The translations under genes and the position numbers were made by a program. Below the pieces are notes generated by a model. That model did no database searches. It saw only the letters and a program-made list of their open reading frames with translations, and was not told where the DNA came from. From the NCBI GenBank assembly GCA_020621985.1, contig JAHRYS010000004.1, positions 124,001 to 188,000 of the forward strand: a stretch of DNA of 64,000 nt, given 5' to 3'. Source of the DNA: Candidatus Ferrigenium altingense (GTDB lineage Bacteria; Pseudomonadota; Gammaproteobacteria; Burkholderiales; Gallionellaceae). This document shows positions 16,580 to 25,476 of the stretch, in pieces. Position 1 is the stretch's first letter. Each line of letters starts with the position of its first letter.

Positions 16580-19500
16580 ACCTCACTCAACGTTCCATCC
16601 GCAAACACCAGCGCGCAGCGCACTGTCCTGCCTGCATACACCGCCTCCATCGCCGCCCGGTATTCCTGCATCTGCACGCGGTAACGCGCCGCGTCTTCGC
16701 TGTCGCCCAGCTTGTAATCCAGCACCCACACCTCGTCGTCAAACTCCACCAGCCGGTCGATGCGCTTCAGTTCGCCCTGCGCGTTGACGTAGGGCATTTC
16801 GTTGCAGGCGCTGCGGTATTGCTGCGCATCGAAGAAGCGCGCAAGTTGCGGGGCGGCGAGCAGGCGTTGGGCTTGTTGCCAGAGGGTTTCCATTTCTGCG
16901 GAGGAGATGGCGAGGCGGTGTTGGAGGTCGGCGCTTTGAGCATCGACCCTCACCCCTAGCCCCTCTCCCGCTTGCGGGAGAGGAGAATCTGAAGTGAGGT
17001 GCTGCAGCAGTACGTGCAGCCAGATGCCGCGCTGTTGTTGCGCGGTATTGCGGGTGGCGCGTTTGCCGGTGGGGATGATGGCGGGTAACTCAACTGCAAC
17101 GCTGACGTCATTCCGGCGCAGGCCGGAATCCAGCGAATCATTATCTCCGCGTAGCGGACGACATAAAGGGTTTGTCTCGTTGCGCGAGGCTTGCTCGACT
17201 ATCTGGATTCCGGCCTGCGCCGGAATGACGGGCTGGGTGATTGCCGCCGCGATGCGGTCGTACCATGTCATTGATTTGTTTTCCCTGCCACCCTGGTTGC
17301 CGCTGACGATGAGCGCCTGTTGCGCGCGGGTCATGACGACATAGAGCAGGTTCATCTCTTCGCGTGCCTGTTGCGCGGCATCCTGCTCGAACAGCGGCGC
17401 GCGTTGCTTGCCGCGCGAAGCCTGGTCGGCATACAGGGAGAAATGCAGCGGCTGCGGCTCGTGGGCGGGCCAGTCGAGCAACACATCGTTGCCTTCCTTA
17501 TTCTTTTTTTCCGCATTCGCATCCAGCAGCCAGACAATAGGCGCTTCCAGCCCCTTCGATTCGTGCACGGTGTAGATGCGCACCGCGTCGCCCGCCATGC
17601 CGAGCCTGCCTTCGTCCGGCGCGTCGTCGCGGCTGTCGCGCAATTCGCGCAACTCCTGAAGGAAGCGCGGCAGGCTGGGGTAGCGCCCGGCATCCACGCT
17701 CAGCGCAATCTCCATGAAGGCGTGCAGGTTCGCAACGACCTTGGCGCGCATTTCGGGCGGCAGCACCGCGGTATAGCGCGCCAGCACGTCGCCTTCGAAA
17801 TAGATGCGGTCGAGCAGGTCGTGCACCGGCAACTTGTCGGCGAGCGCGAGCCAGTTCTTCAACAGGCTGGCGGCGCGCTGCAACGCGGGTGATGGGTCGG
17901 CGAGTTGTTGCAGGCGTTGCCACCAGGAGGATCGAGGATCGGGGATTGAGGATTGAGGCAAACCCTCTGCCCCAACCTCTCGATCCTCGATCCCCGATCC
18001 TCGATCCTGATTTTTTGCTCCTCGATCCTCGCTCCTCGATCCTGCTATTCGCATCAAATCCTCATCGCTACACGCGAAGATCGGCGTGCGCAGCACTTGT
18101 GCCAGTGCGAGGTCGGCGAAGGGGGTGATGAGGAACATCAGCAGCGCCTGCACGTCCTCCGCCTCCAGCGTGTCGAGCAGGCCGCCGCGCCGCGAGCTGA
18201 TGAAGGGGATATGGCGCGCGCGCAGGGCTGCTTCGTACACCGCGAGGTGGGTGCGGCTGCGCACCAGCACCATGATGTCGCCGTAGCGGGCACGGCGTTG
18301 TTTGACTTCCTCGTTCACTGACCAATCGCTGACGATGGTTTTCAACAGGTCGGCAAACTGCACGGCTTCCTTGTGGCGCGCGCCCTCCTCGGCTTCTTCC
18401 CTCGGCGTCGTCAGCGGATCGCGCAAGACGAGCGTAGCTTCCTCTGCCGCCTTTTCCTTGTTTTGCTCGGCGACCGCCAGCGGCAACACCGCCACATGGC
18501 CGGGCAAGTCGGTGAGCTCGGCAGTGTGCGGCTCGAAATCCACGAAGCCTTCGGGATGGCCGGCGAACACGGCATTCACCGCTTCCAGCACGGCGGGCGC
18601 GTTGCGGCGGGTGTGGTTGTTGTGCAGCTCGTGTGCCGCGAAATGCTTCTTCAGGTAATCGCGTGCGATGCCGAACAGGCGCGCATCGGCGCGGCGGAAG
18701 CGGTAGATGGATTGCTTGGGGTCGCCGACGACGAACACGGTGGGCTGCGATTCCACCGCCACCGCCGCATCGAACCACGCGCGCAAAATCTGCCATTGCA
18801 GCGGGTTGGTGTCCTGGAACTCGTCGAGCAGCACATGGCGGTAGCGGCTGTCGAGCTTGTACTGCATGGTCTCGGCGTGTTCGCTCTGTTGCAGCAGGCG
18901 GCACAGTTGCCATTCCAGGTCGGAGAAATCCATCTGCTGCTTTTGCTGCTTGAGCGCCTGGTAGCGTTCGAGCAAGGCGGTGCCGCAATGCAGCACGGCT
19001 TCATTGAGGCGATACGCCTGCTGCTCGGCGAGCGCGTCGCGTACGGTCTGCAAGCTGTCGAATAATGTATCGCGCGCCAAAAGAAAAGCTTCAGCATCCT
19101 GTTTCTTGGTCGGCTTGAAACTGCGCGGTTCACCTGCCTGCGTGAACAGCAGCGGGCACACTTGCTCAAAGCGTGCCTCAGGTGCGGTGTCCGTCCAGGC
19201 GCATTCCAGCTCGCTCGCCTTGGTTTCTTGAACATCCGTTCCGTTGCTGGCAAGTTGGAGCGCGAATGCAAAGAAGGCGTCTCGGCTCTGTATATTCTCC
19301 CCCCACTCCGCTACAGGTTCTGCTTTCATGTCCACGTCGAGATCGGCGCGCAGGTTATCCAGCGCAAAGGTCAGCGTATCAGCCTGCCCCCCGCCTGCGG
19401 GCGAGTAGAGATGGGAGGTATAAGCCCACCACTCGGCGCGCTTGGCGAGGAAGTTGAACAGCAGCTTGCGGGTGTTATACAGGCCGCATTCGCCGAACAG

Positions 19501-20007
19501 CCATTGCATAAGCTGCGCCTCGACTCCATCCGGCTGCTTGCGCATCTGCTCCAGCAACTCTTCCCACGCTTCTTCCTGGCAGCTAGCGGCGCGCTCCAGC
19601 AGCGACGAGCCCTGCATCACGTCGGCGTTCAGCGGCGCGCGCTGCATGACTTGCATGAACCAGCCGTGGAAGGTGCTGATGGTGATGCCGGGCTGCGCCA
19701 GCAGCACGTTGCTGTAGAGACTGCGGGCGCGTTGCAGTTGCACGTCGCTCAAGGTTTCCACTCCGCGCTCGGCGAAGAATTGGCGCACCGCCGCCTCGTC
19801 GCCCATCGCCAGATCGCGCAGCCAAAGCTGCAAACGCGCCTGCATCTCCTGCGCCGCCTTGCGCGTGAAGGTGATCGCGAGAATCTGCGAGGGCTGCGCG
19901 CCGTCCAGCAACAGGCGCACGATGCGCGACACCAGCAGCCAGGTCTTGCCGCTGCCGGCGCAGGCTTCAACGACGACGCTACGTTTCGGGTCGAGGGCGA
20001 TGCTCAT
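16576..20007 (-). CDS. UvrD/RecB-type helicase-nuclease, AddA-like
   Basis: A 1143-residue superfamily 1 helicase with C-terminal nuclease, probably the AddA-like subunit of a double-strand-break end-processing enzyme with the upstream gene. Helicase motifs include EACAGSGKTWLL (Walker A), ITFTRKAAQEM (Ia), LLDEFQDTNPLQW (II), VGDPKQSIYRFRRAD (III), YTVHESKGLEAPIVWL (V) and VVMTRAQQAL (VI). The nuclease has RIDRLVEF and VWVLDYKLGD. The ATG at 20007 overlaps the previous stop (ATGA) with GGGGGAG upstream. Three repeat-derived segments are inserted in frame (about residues 652-694, 927-967 and 1008-1020), and the stop codon lies in a fourth repeat. Confidence 0.9.
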   Translation of the reverse strand: MSIALDPKRSVVVEACAGSGKTWLLVSRIVRLLLDGAQPSQILAITFTRKAAQEMQARLQLWLRDLAMGDEAAVRQFFAERGVETLSDVQLQRARSLYSNVLLAQPGITISTFHGWFMQVMQRAPLNADVMQGSSLLERAASCQEEAWEELLEQMRKQPDGVEAQLMQWLFGECGLYNTRKLLFNFLAKRAEWWAYTSHLYSPAGGGQADTLTFALDNLRADLDVDMKAEPVAEWGENIQSRDAFFAFALQLASNGTDVQETKASELECAWTDTAPEARFEQVCPLLFTQAGEPRSFKPTKKQDAEAFLLARDTLFDSLQTVRDALAEQQAYRLNEAVLHCGTALLERYQALKQQKQQMDFSDLEWQLCRLLQQSEHAETMQYKLDSRYRHVLLDEFQDTNPLQWQILRAWFDAAVAVESQPTVFVVGDPKQSIYRFRRADARLFGIARDYLKKHFAAHELHNNHTRRNAPAVLEAVNAVFAGHPEGFVDFEPHTAELTDLPGHVAVLPLAVAEQNKEKAAEEATLVLRDPLTTPREEAEEGARHKEAVQFADLLKTIVSDWSVNEEVKQRRARYGDIMVLVRSRTHLAVYEAALRARHIPFISSRRGGLLDTLEAEDVQALLMFLITPFADLALAQVLRTPIFACSDEDLMRIAGSRSEDRGAKNQDRGSGIEDREVGAEGLPQSSIPDPRSSWWQRLQQLADPSPALQRAASLLKNWLALADKLPVHDLLDRIYFEGDVLARYTAVLPPEMRAKVVANLHAFMEIALSVDAGRYPSLPRFLQELRELRDSRDDAPDEGRLGMAGDAVRIYTVHESKGLEAPIVWLLDANAEKKNKEGNDVLLDWPAHEPQPLHFSLYADQASRGKQRAPLFEQDAAQQAREEMNLLYVVMTRAQQALIVSGNQGGRENKSMTWYDRIAAAITQPVIPAQAGIQIVEQASRNETNPLCRPLRGDNDSLDSGLRRNDVSVAVELPAIIPTGKRATRNTAQQQRGIWLHVLLQHLTSDSPLPQAGEGLGVRVDAQSADLQHRLAISSAEMETLWQQAQRLLAAPQLARFFDAQQYRSACNEMPYVNAQGELKRIDRLVEFDDEVWVLDYKLGDSEDAARYRVQMQEYRAAMEAVYAGRTVRCALVFADGTLSEV
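16947..16985. repeat. CTCTCCCGC-type repeat inside the addA-like gene
   Basis: CTCTCCCGC-tt-GCGGGAGAG hairpin (about 16963-16982) with flanking CCCTCACCCCTAGCCC, a widespread bacterial repeat pattern. On the minus strand it is read in frame as SPLPQAGEGLGVRV, between LLQHLTS and DAQSADLQHR. Confidence 0.85.
17107..17229. repeat. 27-bp inverted-repeat element inside the addA-like gene
   Basis: A perfect 27-bp inverted repeat (17107-17133 and 17203-17229; left arm begins GTCATTCCGGCGCAGGCC) encloses 69 bases. Its 123-base length is exactly 41 codons, and it is read through as VIPAQAGIQ ... LDSGLRRNDV. This is a well known type of dispersed repeat translated in frame. Confidence 0.92.
17927..18053. 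repeat. GAGGATCGAGGATCGGGG-type repeat cluster inside the addA-like gene
   Basis: Multiple near-copies of GAGGATCGAGGATCGGGGAT on both strands lie around a short spacer. Read on the minus strand they give an EDRG/IEDR-rich linker between LMRIAG and SSWWQRLQQL, in frame with the helicase. Confidence 0.9.
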
Positions 20008-22652
20008 GCCCACTCCCCCTTGCGGCATAAACCGCGCATCTCGCAATGCATGCAAGCCTGGTCAATGCCGTTCGCGGGCAGGCCCGCCCCGCCGCGTATG
20101 TCGCCCATTGCCTGCACCAGACGTTCGGCATTGAGTTGTGCCAGCAGCGGGACATCGTGTTTGGGTTCCACCAGCTTCACTTTGCCATTCTCGATGCTGA
20201 CGAATGCCGCATCCGCCGCCTCATGCGCGTAGGCGTAGCACGCGAGCTGCACGTCCTCGCCCGGCTCGCGCAGCTTGTTGCGCAGCACCTGCTCGCTCTG
20301 CGTCTTGTAATCCAGCACGCATTTTTCTTGCTCCTTCACATCCAGCCGGTCGATACGCCCGCGCAGCCGTATGCCTTCCAGCTCCCAATCGAAATCGCTC
20401 TCCGCTTCGGCGTAACGCCAGCCTTGCGCTTCATTCTCTGCCTGCCATTCAAGGTAGGCGGGCAACGCCGCGAACCAGCGCGCCAGCCAGGCGCGCGCGG
20501 CGAAATCCTGCTGCAGCAGATCGGCGAACACCTCCTCGCTGATCCGGCGCAGGGTCGCTTCCAGTTCATCGGCAGGATGCCCGCTCACTTGCGGGTAGCG
20601 TTCGTGGAAGCGGCGCAGGATGTCATGCACGCGCTCGCCGTAATCGCGCTTCTCGATGCCTTCCTGGACTTCGTCGAGCTCGTTCAGGCGCAGGATATGC
20701 CGCGCGTAGAACTGGTAGGGACAGGCAACCAGCGAGTTGTAGGCACTGATGGAAACGCTTGCCGGTACGGCCTCTGCCGTTACCTTTGGCGCTGGCTGTG
20801 CAGCCTGCGGCAGATCGACTTTGTGGTCATCTTCTGCTGCAAGAAAGGCATGCAATTCGCGCTCGCCCAGATCGTCGCCGTGGGCCAGCGTATGCAAGTC
20901 GCGCAGCATTTCCAGATACGGGCTGAGCAGGCCTTGCTCGCCGTTGCGATCCTTCTGCCAGGTGACCAGCACGCAGCCGTTCAGCGCCAGCAACGCCAGC
21001 AGATCGTCGCTTTGCCGTGCGGCATGGGTGCTGCGCGTGGGCAGATTGAGTGCGCTGCGCACCGCATCGTTGAACCAGCGCCCGCCGTTCGCCGCGCCGG
21101 GCAGATGGTCGGCATCGCACCCGAGCAGCAGCACCGCATCGAAGGCACGCCAGCGCGTCGCCGCGAGGTGGGTGAAGCGCACCGGGCTGTCGATGCCGCT
21201 GTCGCGATAGGTCTGCGTGCCCAGTTGCTGCGCCAGCCAGCGCCGCCATTCGGCAAAGCGGTAGCGCCCTGCGTCGGCCGCCAGCTCCTGTTGCCATGTC
21301 TCCAGCGCGCGCAGCAATTGCGCGCCGGCCTCGTCCTGTTGCAGGCCGGTGTCGATGCCCAGCACATGCAGGCTTGCGCGCAAGGCTTCCAGCCATTCCG
21401 CCAGTGTGCTTTTTTTGTTCTGTTCCAGCAGCATCGCCGCCTGGCGCAGGCGCGCCAGCGGTTGATGCAGCACCGTTTCGTGTTCGGCCAGCGCAACGAA
21501 TTTTTCCAGCCCGGCCACCACGCCCTGTTTGCGCAGCAGTTGTTCCAGCTGATACACCGCCGCCTTGCGCTCGCCGGCCGCCATATCGGCGAAGATGAAC
21601 GGCGACTTGAGCAGGTCGAGCAGGTCGTGGTGATAGAAATCGCTCTGCAACGCGGTCAGCCAGCGCTCCAGCACCGTGCTCACCGACAGCGTGTCGAAGG
21701 TCCAGCCGGTCTCGTCCGCCACCAGCACCTCGGCGCGCTCCAGCAAGGCGCGCATACGCCGCGCGGCCACGCGGTCCTGCGCCACGATGGCGATATCGCG
21801 CTTGCCTGCGTGCAGCCAGCGGCGCACCTGCATCGCGGCGGCGCGCGCTTCCTGTTCGAGGCTGGTGGCGGCGAAGAAGCGCAGCCTGTCGCCGAGCGGC
21901 GGAATGGGCTGCGAGCGCAGCCCGGCTGTATGGTCGCGCAGCAACCCGCTCCATTGCGGCGCCATCTCGCGCAGATCGAACAACTCAACCGCCGCGCGCT
22001 TGGCATATTCATCGAGGAAGCGTTGCTCGAGCGCATCCCAGCCGGAAGCGCGCAGCACGAACAGCGGCTGACTTGCCTGTGCCGCGAGCTTCGCCAGCCG
22101 TTGCTGATAGGCACGCGCCGCGTCCAGCTCACCGCCTGCCTGCATCGCGTGCCACAGCTCGAAAACCAGCCGCGCCTCCAGTTGCAGCGTGGCGTTCTGC
22201 CGCGCCTGATACGCCTGCTGCACGGCGGCGGCGAACGCTTCCGCATCGCGCGGCAGGGTATTGAGTGCATGGGTGAGTTCGTCGAACAGCGCAAGCAGTT
22301 CCTGCGCCATGCTCCACAGGTCGGCCTGCCCGAACCACTGCTGCTTGCGCAGGTGCTGATACAGCAACGCGCTGCGCTGGCTATCGGTCGCGACGGGCGC
22401 ATCGAGCGGAACGGATTGCGCCCAATCGTTGAGCGTGACCATTTGCGGCAACAATAGTGCGGGCAGATTGGCCGCCGCGCTTAATGCCTGCGCCAGAGGT
22501 TGGGCAACATGGTAATTGGGCAGCAGGACGGTCGCCCCGCGCAGATCGGGCAAGCCCCGCGCATGGCGGGACAGGATATGTTGGGCTACGCTATCGAGAA
22601 AGACTGAACTCAACGTTCGAGGAAGCGCAGCTTGTCCTTCAGGCCGCGCCAT
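20004..22652 (-). CDS. PD-(D/E)XK nuclease family protein, AddB-like
   Basis: An 882-residue partner of the AddA-like helicase. The N-terminal region is an inactivated helicase-like fold ([32 protein letters not shown]). The C-terminal nuclease has RGRIDRLDV and [13 protein letters not shown], the PD-(D/E)XK motif. Cysteines in [12 protein letters not shown] and [13 protein letters not shown] resemble the four-cysteine iron-sulfur staple of AddB. It overlaps fdxA by 43 bases from the ATG at 22652. A TTG at 22613 overlapping the fdxA stop (TTGA) is an equally plausible start. It is coupled to the next gene by ATGA. Confidence 0.85.
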   Translation of the reverse strand: MARPEGQAALPRTLSSVFLDSVAQHILSRHARGLPDLRGATVLLPNYHVAQPLAQALSAAANLPALLLPQMVTLNDWAQSVPLDAPVATDSQRSALLYQHLRKQQWFGQADLWSMAQELLALFDELTHALNTLPRDAEAFAAAVQQAYQARQNATLQLEARLVFELWHAMQAGGELDAARAYQQRLAKLAAQASQPLFVLRASGWDALEQRFLDEYAKRAAVELFDLREMAPQWSGLLRDHTAGLRSQPIPPLGDRLRFFAATSLEQEARAAAMQVRRWLHAGKRDIAIVAQDRVAARRMRALLERAEVLVADETGWTFDTLSVSTVLERWLTALQSDFYHHDLLDLLKSPFIFADMAAGERKAAVYQLEQLLRKQGVVAGLEKFVALAEHETVLHQPLARLRQAAMLLEQNKKSTLAEWLEALRASLHVLGIDTGLQQDEAGAQLLRALETWQQELAADAGRYRFAEWRRWLAQQLGTQTYRDSGIDSPVRFTHLAATRWRAFDAVLLLGCDADHLPGAANGGRWFNDAVRSALNLPTRSTHAARQSDDLLALLALNGCVLVTWQKDRNGEQGLLSPYLEMLRDLHTLAHGDDLGERELHAFLAAEDDHKVDLPQAAQPAPKVTAEAVPASVSISAYNSLVACPYQFYARHILRLNELDEVQEGIEKRDYGERVHDILRRFHERYPQVSGHPADELEATLRRISEEVFADLLQQDFAARAWLARWFAALPAYLEWQAENEAQGWRYAEAESDFDWELEGIRLRGRIDRLDVKEQEKCVLDYKTQSEQVLRNKLREPGEDVQLACYAYAHEAADAAFVSIENGKVKLVEPKHDVPLLAQLNAERLVQAMGDIRGGAGLPANGIDQACMHCEMRGLCRKGEWA

Positions 22653-22933
22653 TTGTCGGCATCGGCGGGCGCATCCTTTTTCTCGACGATGGGCTTCCAG
22701 CGTTTCGCCAGTTCGGCGTTCAGCGCGGTGAAATGGTGCTGACCCTCAGGCAGGTCTTCCTCGGCAAAAATGGCTTCCGCCGGGCATTCCGCAACGCACA
22801 GGGTGCAATCGATGCATTCGTCCGGGTCGATCACCAGGAAATTCGGCCCTTCGCGGAAGCAATCCACCGGGCACACCTCGACGCAGTCGGTGTATTTGCA
22901 CTTGATACAATTTTCCGAAACAACATAGGTCAT
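22610..22933 (-). CDS. fdxA: 7Fe ferredoxin FdxA
   Basis: A 107-residue electron carrier with one [3Fe-4S] and one [4Fe-4S] cluster. [20 protein letters not shown] and CPVDCF give one cysteine set and [12 protein letters not shown] the other. The C-terminal extension ([17 protein letters not shown]) is typical of Azotobacter FdI/FdxA-type ferredoxins. The ATG at 22933 has GGAG seven bases upstream and matches the conserved N terminus; the longer frame to 22966 is not conserved. It heads the minus-strand unit with the AddB- and AddA-like genes, though a functional link is not evident. Confidence 0.94.
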   Translation of the reverse strand: MTYVVSENCIKCKYTDCVEVCPVDCFREGPNFLVIDPDECIDCTLCVAECPAEAIFAEEDLPEGQHHFTALNAELAKRWKPIVEKKDAPADADKWRGLKDKLRFLER

Positions 22934-23149
22934 GGCGGCGCTCCAATTGATCGAAAGTCGTGGCATTCTAGCAGAGTTAAAGCCGCATCGATGAACCCGC
23001 GCAAAGCTGGAATAGACAAGCTACAATGCGCCTTGTCGCCTTGCCCATACCACATCAAGTTTACCCTGGGCGTAAACCCGGCTTGCAGTATTCGTTTTGC
23101 GGTTCGTTAATTTTTTGCAGTGATTTCCTTGAATGATTTTGGAGGGGTT

Positions 23150-23365
23150 ATGCCGAAATTTGATTTCTCCGTGACTACACGGGATGGACAAAAAGTCGAG
23201 AGTGTCCAGATTTACGGCAAGGATTTGCCGGATGCGGAACGCAAGCTGCGCCAGATGTACTACAACTGCGAAGTGACGCAAAGCAGGATAATCAATCCTG
23301 AAAAAGAATTTTCACAGTCGGCGGATATCGAGGATGTGTTGTCGCTGATTGTCAGGCAAAACTGA
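23150..23365 (+). CDS. Small conserved protein of unknown function
   Basis: A 71-residue soluble protein starting MPKFDFSVTTRDGQKVESVQ. GGAGGGG lies immediately upstream (23141-23147), so the ATG at 23150 is preferred over the GTG/ATG frame start at 23120. The middle DLPDAERKLRQMYYNCEV looks like an amphipathic helix with one cysteine. The opening resembles the beginning of type II secretion/pilus PilC proteins (MPKF-x-F-x-x-x-x-x-G), but the rest does not. No function can be given. Confidence 0.7.
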   Translation: MPKFDFSVTTRDGQKVESVQIYGKDLPDAERKLRQMYYNCEVTQSRIINPEKEFSQSADIEDVLSLIVRQN

Positions 23366-23438
23366 CATTTGAGCGGCGGCGGACAAATACCTGCCGTTCC
23401 TGCTTCGAAGACCACAAAGCTTGCCGAATCTCCATGCG

Positions 23439-24206
23439 TTATTCGACAAACCCGTCTGCCATCAATTCATCCAGCAGCGCATCGTAATCTTGAGCCCCAC
23501 GGCTGTTAGGCGCGTGTTCGAAAATTGTTTTGTTCAGCGACGGGCTTTCTGCTAGGCTGACGTTTTCCGAAATGAGCGTCCGGCATACATCCGCGCCGAA
23601 TTCCGTTTCAGCCATCAGCAGGATATCCCTGGCCATACGCCGCCGCGAATCAAAACGTGTGAGCAGATAACGGCGGTTTACGCGGCGCTTCAGCACCCGT
23701 TCGAGCGCCTTGAGGGTTTTTTGAATCTGGATGGCGCCCTTCATGGACAGGTAATCCGCCGACACGGGAACGATGATGCCATCGCTGGCGAATATGGCAT
23801 TCAGCGACAGGACGCCAACCAGCGGGCTGCAATCGATTATCCAGTGCTTATTTACGCCCTCCGTTTTTTCCGTCTGCAAACTTAAGTTCAGCTTGTTGAT
23901 TGCGTTGTAACCCTTGCCATACAGCGCGTCCACCTTGGACAACTCGATGTGCGACGGAATGATCCCGATTCCGCTGGCCGACTCCTGAATCATTTCACGC
24001 AACGGGCGGTTACGCTGAAACAGGCTATAAATGCTGTCATCGCCGGAAGGGACGGTAACACCGGCAATGGCGCCGAATTGCGCCTGCGGGTCAAAGTCGA
24101 TACCCACCGTCTTGTGTCCGCGCCGCGCCAGCGCGGCAGCAAGATTGAGCGCCGTGGTAGTTTTACCTACCCCGCCCTTCTGGTTAAATATAGCGACTAT
24201 AGTCAT
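23439..24206 (-). CDS. ParA family ATPase, orphan
   Basis: A 255-residue ParA/MinD-type ATPase with deviant Walker A FNQKGGVGKTTTALN (residues 7-21), Walker A' GIDFDPQAQFG and a Walker B region HWIIDCSPL. Such proteins position DNA, chemoreceptor arrays or other cargo using ATP-dependent dimers on the nucleoid. No parB, parS-like repeats or obvious cargo gene sits beside it, so it is unlikely to be the main chromosome-partition ParA. It lies alone between two plus-strand genes. Its 3' part (RRVNRRYLLTRFDSRRRMAR) is basic, consistent with nonspecific DNA binding. Confidence 0.88.
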   Translation of the reverse strand: MTIVAIFNQKGGVGKTTTALNLAAALARRGHKTVGIDFDPQAQFGAIAGVTVPSGDDSIYSLFQRNRPLREMIQESASGIGIIPSHIELSKVDALYGKGYNAINKLNLSLQTEKTEGVNKHWIIDCSPLVGVLSLNAIFASDGIIVPVSADYLSMKGAIQIQKTLKALERVLKRRVNRRYLLTRFDSRRRMARDILLMAETEFGADVCRTLISENVSLAESPSLNKTIFEHAPNSRGAQDYDALLDELMADGFVE

Positions 24207-24450
24207 GGTCCGTTGAAGGTCAGGATTATATTTTTATATTGTAATATCGATTATTCTAGCAGACTAAAGCCACGCGCCGATTTTACCGCAAGGGTTTAAG
24301 CACCCCCTGAAGAACCGGGGGTCACTTCGACAAACCCGGGGCAGGCTTATTGTTCCCCGCTCAAAGAAGCCAATGAATTGGTTATCCATGCTTTACCGGA
24401 ACCGGTCAAACCGCCTATAATCGCCGAAAATTCGTAACCGACCGGACGAC

Positions 24451-25338
24451 ATGAACGCCATCCACATTCTCATAGCACTCGCCACGGTCACGCTGACCGG
24501 CTGCGCCTCCACTCACGCGAAAAACCCGGCCGACCCGCTGGAATCGTTCAACCGCGGCGTATACCAGTTCAATGACGCCGTGGACAAGGCCATCGCCAAA
24601 CCGGTTGCGCAAGGCTACAACGCCGTGATGCCGGTTCCCGGCAAGGTCATGGTGAGCAATTTTTTCTCGAATCTGGATGATGTCGTTATTACCATCAACG
24701 ACCTGCTGCAATTCAAATTCACCCAGGCCGCGTCCGATGGCTCACGTTTCCTGTTCAACAGCACCTTCGGCGTGTTCGGCCTGCTTGATGTGACTTCCCG
24801 GCTGGAAAAACACAATGAGGATTTTGGCCAGACGCTGGGCTACTGGGGAGTCAGCAGCGGCCCGTATATCATGCTGCCGCTGCTCGGGCCGAGCAGCGTG
24901 CGCGACGGCGTGGGACTGTATGTGGACAGCCGCCCGAGCAAATTGCGCCGGGTAAATCACAGCCGCACCCGCAACCAGCTGTATCTGACCACGTCGATCA
25001 ACCGCCGCGCGCAACTGCTGGACCAGGAAAAAGTGCTGGATGAAGCGGCGATCGACCGCTACGAATTCATGCGCGATGCCTACCTGCTGCGCCGCCAAAG
25101 CCTGGTATATGACGGTAATCCGCCGCGCGAAAAATACGAGGATGAGGAGGAAAACGGTTTCGAATACAAGCAAGTGCCGATTCCCAATGTACCTTCGGCG
25201 CGACTGGACAGCACGCCTGCGGCCCGTCCTGCCAGCACGGCACAACAGCAGCAACCGGCATCTGCCGCACCGCGAACTGATGCCGATCTCCCCAACGTCC
25301 ACAAGGTGTGGATTGCGCAGCGCACCGGCATACGCTAG
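24451..25338 (+). CDS. mlaA: MlaA (VacJ) outer-membrane lipid asymmetry lipoprotein
   Basis: MlaA removes misplaced phospholipids from the outer leaflet of the outer membrane and hands them to MlaC. The signal peptide ends in lipobox LTGC (Cys18). Conserved segments are DPLESFNRGVYQFND, YNAVMPVPGKVMVSNFFSNL, RFLFNSTFGVFGLLDV and FGQTLGYWGVSSGPYIMLPL. The roughly 60-residue C-terminal tail is Pro/Ala/Gln-rich and variable. Length (295) is slightly above E. coli MlaA. The MlaEFD-like genes are 6.5 kb downstream rather than adjacent, and no mlaC is in the window. Confidence 0.95.
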   Translation: MNAIHILIALATVTLTGCASTHAKNPADPLESFNRGVYQFNDAVDKAIAKPVAQGYNAVMPVPGKVMVSNFFSNLDDVVITINDLLQFKFTQAASDGSRFLFNSTFGVFGLLDVTSRLEKHNEDFGQTLGYWGVSSGPYIMLPLLGPSSVRDGVGLYVDSRPSKLRRVNHSRTRNQLYLTTSINRRAQLLDQEKVLDEAAIDRYEFMRDAYLLRRQSLVYDGNPPREKYEDEEENGFEYKQVPIPNVPSARLDSTPAARPASTAQQQQPASAAPRTDADLPNVHKVWIAQRTGIR

Positions 25339-25381
25339 TAGCGTCGTCACATAATTGACCGAGCATACTCGAATACATGCA

Positions 25382-25409
25382 GGGCGGAAGCACTAAGAGC
25401 GTTCCGCCC
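25382..25409. terminator. Hairpin after mlaA
   Basis: GGGCGGAA (25382-25389) pairs with TTCCGCCC (25402-25409) around a 12-base loop. There is no T run, so it could be an mRNA 3'-end hairpin rather than a classical terminator. Confidence 0.45.
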
Positions 25410-25476
25410 GCGACGACGCAGGCTGTTTCTCAGAACAAGGAACGGGCATGAACAACAACGACGGCAGGAAAAAATA

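Noticed and set aside
17927-18053. Possible CRISPR-like array
   Set aside because: The units are irregular, partly inverted and without uniform spacers; they are a degenerate dispersed repeat read within a coding gene.
19380-19425. SPAGGG segment in the helicase as a further repeat insertion
   Set aside because: Too short and no second copy was found in the window to support it.
16576-20007. Helicase gene as a pseudogene because of its repeats
   Set aside because: All repeats keep the reading frame and every helicase and nuclease motif is intact.
20046-22457. 803-codon plus-strand open frame opposite the AddB-like gene
   Set aside because: Shadow of a real nuclease gene; no domain motifs and biased composition.
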